A program made the translations under genes and the position numbers. The notes under the pieces are model-generated. The model had not been told where the DNA came from and searched no databases. It was given only the letters and a program-made list of their open reading frames with translations. DNA of 23,887 nt, taken from positions 26,765 to 50,651 of the forward strand of contig DIOL01000006.1 in the NCBI GenBank assembly GCA_002423895.1, given 5' to 3'. Positions 22,388-23,887 of the stretch are shown piece by piece; positions within the stretch are counted from its first letter, which is position 1; each line of letters begins with the position of its first letter. This stretch comes from Bacteroidales bacterium UBA5515 (GTDB lineage: Bacteria > Bacteroidota > Bacteroidia > Bacteroidales > P3).

Positions 22388-23668
22388 ATGACACAAGACA
22401 AACAAATCTTTGACCTTATTGCTGAGGAAAAAGAAAGACAAATGCACGGCATTGAATTAATAGCTTCTGAAAATTTTGTTTCAGAACAAGTTATGCAAGC
22501 AATGGGTTCTGTATTGACAAACAAATACGCTGAAGGATACCCTGGAAAAAGATATTATGGTGGTTGCCAGATTGTAGACCAAACAGAACAATTAGCAATT
22601 GACAGAGCAAAACAATTGTTTGGAGCAGAATATGCAAACGTTCAGCCTCATTCAGGAGCTCAAGCTAATATGGCAGTTTTCTTAGCTTGCCTAAATGTTG
22701 GAGATACTTTTATGGGATTAGACCTTAATCATGGAGGACACCTAACTCATGGTTCACCAGTTAATGCTTCTGGAATCAACTACAAACCTGTTGCATACGG
22801 AGTAGAAGAAGAAACAGGAGTTATTGATTACGATAAAATGGAAAAGGTTGCTTTGGAACATAAACCAAAACTAATTGTTGGTGGAGCTTCTGCTTATTCA
22901 AGAGATTGGGATTGGAAAAGGATGAGAGAAATTGCAGACAAGATTGGAGCAATTCTTATGGGAGACATTTCTCACCCAAGCGGACTTATTGCAAAAGGTG
23001 AATTAAATAATGCTGTTGAATATTGTCATATTGTTACAACAACAACTCACAAAACTCTTCGTGGACCAAGAGGAGGTTTGATTCTTGTTGGCAAAGACTT
23101 CCCTAACCCATGGGGAAAGAAAACTCCAAAGGGAGAAGTTAAGATGATGTCAGCACTTTTAGACTCTGCAGTATTCCCAGGAATTCAAGGAGGACCATTG
23201 GAACACGTTATAGCTGCTAAGGCTGTTGCTTTTGGAGAAGCACTTACTCCAGAATACGGACAATATATTAAACAAGTAATGAAAAACGCTAAGGCTATGG
23301 CTGAAGCTTTCGTTAAAAAAGGATATAAAGTTATTTCTAATGGAACAGATAACCACTTAATGCTTATTGACCTTAGAACAAAATTCCCTGAATTAACAGG
23401 TAAGGTTGCTGAAAACACATTAGTAAAAGCAGATATTACAATAAACAAAAATATGGTTCCATTCGATTCTCGCTCTCCTTTCCAAACATCAGGAATTAGA
23501 GTTGGAACTCCAGCAATCACAACACGTGGTTTAAAGGAAACAGAAATGGCAGAAATTGTTGATATGATTGACGCAGTTCTTTCTGATGTTAATAATGAAG
23601 AACTAATAGCTTCAACTCGTAAGAAAGTAAATGCAATGATGGCTAACCGTCCTTTATTTGCTTGGTAG
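22388..23668 (+). CDS. glyA: Serine hydroxymethyltransferase
   Basis: This PLP enzyme interconverts serine + tetrahydrofolate and glycine + 5,10-methylene-tetrahydrofolate, the main source of one-carbon units and of glycine. It has 426 residues, full length. Seen: ELIASENFVS near 23, TNKYAEGYPGKRYYGGC at about 44-60, HSGAQAN, the cofactor aspartate and histidine in GDISHPSGLI (D193, H196), the PLP lysine K222 in TTTTHKTLRGPRGG, and GIRVGTPAITTRG near the C-terminus. The GDISHPSG form replaces the DMAH[IV]AGL seen in proteobacteria and, as I recall, is usual for Bacteroidota. It is monocistronic with its own promoter and terminator. It also makes the glycine that the glsAB lipid pathway would use, though the genes are 21 kb apart. 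Confidence 0.97.
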   Translation: MTQDKQIFDLIAEEKERQMHGIELIASENFVSEQVMQAMGSVLTNKYAEGYPGKRYYGGCQIVDQTEQLAIDRAKQLFGAEYANVQPHSGAQANMAVFLACLNVGDTFMGLDLNHGGHLTHGSPVNASGINYKPVAYGVEEETGVIDYDKMEKVALEHKPKLIVGGASAYSRDWDWKRMREIADKIGAILMGDISHPSGLIAKGELNNAVEYCHIVTTTTHKTLRGPRGGLILVGKDFPNPWGKKTPKGEVKMMSALLDSAVFPGIQGGPLEHVIAAKAVAFGEALTPEYGQYIKQVMKNAKAMAEAFVKKGYKVISNGTDNHLMLIDLRTKFPELTGKVAENTLVKADITINKNMVPFDSRSPFQTSGIRVGTPAITTRGLKETEMAEIVDMIDAVLSDVNNEELIASTRKKVNAMMANRPLFAW

Positions 23669-23699
23669 AAATATAATATAGCCTAAAGGCTTAAAATAT

Positions 23700-23738
23700 A
23701 AAGACGCTTTACGATTAAATTTGTATAGCGTCTTTTTT
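23700..23738 (+). terminator. Rho-independent terminator of glyA
   Basis: AAAGACGCT (23700-23708) pairs with AGCGTCTTT (23727-23735), followed by further T residues. A smaller hairpin AGCC-TAAA-GGCT (23680-23691) lies between it and the glyA stop. Confidence 0.8.
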
Positions 23739-23887
23739 ATTTACTCTTTTCTTATTTGCAGTGTATCTTATTGAAATTCTTTTGAGCTTAAAATCATTTT
23801 CTCACACACAAACTAAGCATAAATATAAATTAGTAGTAATTCAAAAAGAGTAAACCTTTTCTATAACTGACTTGTCCTGAAAAAAGT
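23739..23887. other. Right-edge non-coding sequence
   Basis: No gene is seen. TTTACTCTTTT (23740-23750) and AAAAGAGTAAA (23844-23854) form an 11-bp perfect inverted repeat about 94 bp apart, of unknown meaning. Confidence 0.5.

Noticed and set aside
23740..23854. 11-bp inverted repeat at the right edge, considered as ends of a small mobile element.
   Set aside because: Only about 115 bp, no flanking duplication visible and no coding content; AT-rich DNA gives such pairs by chance.

Overview
The window looks like an AT-rich chromosomal segment of a Bacteroidota bacterium, probably of the order Bacteroidales or a close relative. Four things point there: a PorX-type response regulator fused to a PglZ phosphatase domain, an adjacent pair of glycine-lipid acyltransferases (glsA/glsB), a PorT-type outer-membrane beta-barrel, and many upstream regions carrying the Bacteroidota -7 promoter element TAnnTTTG. 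No tRNA, rRNA, transposase, phage gene or CRISPR array was seen. Most of the window is housekeeping; the unusual material is in one small redox/lipoprotein cluster and in the intergenic DNA.

Left part (1-7000). The minus strand carries glsA followed by glsB, which runs off the left edge. Together they are expected to build N-acyl and then N,O-diacyl glycine lipids. A 676-bp divergent gap follows. It contains an orphan promoter and two abutting arrays of short periodic repeats, then a secreted beta-barrel gene on the plus strand. Convergent to it is a minus-strand operon read as sufB, a family 9 glycosyltransferase, mazG, and an MBL-fold hydrolase. The sufB gene has no sufC, sufD or sufS beside it.

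Middle part (7000-12200). A promoter drives a tiny cysteine-bearing lipoprotein. After a hairpin comes a membrane protein in which a MauE/DoxX-like redox domain is fused to a periplasmic thioredoxin domain with a CKYC site, then a second tiny lipoprotein with the same cysteine layout as the first. I read this as a possible envelope thiol-disulfide system with its own dedicated substrates, and it is the best candidate for something undescribed. Directly downstream are porX (control of type IX secretion in relatives) and tsaE (tRNA t6A synthesis). These converge on corA across a 339-bp gap holding a 40-bp perfect palindrome and three 23-bp-spaced palindromes.

Right part (12200-23887). A compact five-gene plus-strand run (pgk, an SDR oxidoreductase, meaB, a META-domain lipoprotein, priA) has gaps of 5 bp or less. 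A 453-bp convergent gap follows, with 21-bp periodic repeats, a long RNA-like hairpin and a pseudoknot-capable element. Then come a minus-strand nitroreductase/cation-efflux pair, a plus-strand pair of a small lipoprotein and a TPR protein, and glyA with its own promoter and terminator.

The intergenic repeats share an architecture: short inverted-repeat cores placed at a fixed 21-bp or 23-bp period. The 21-bp family occurs at two sites about 16 kb apart, and a third gap holds a diverged pair.
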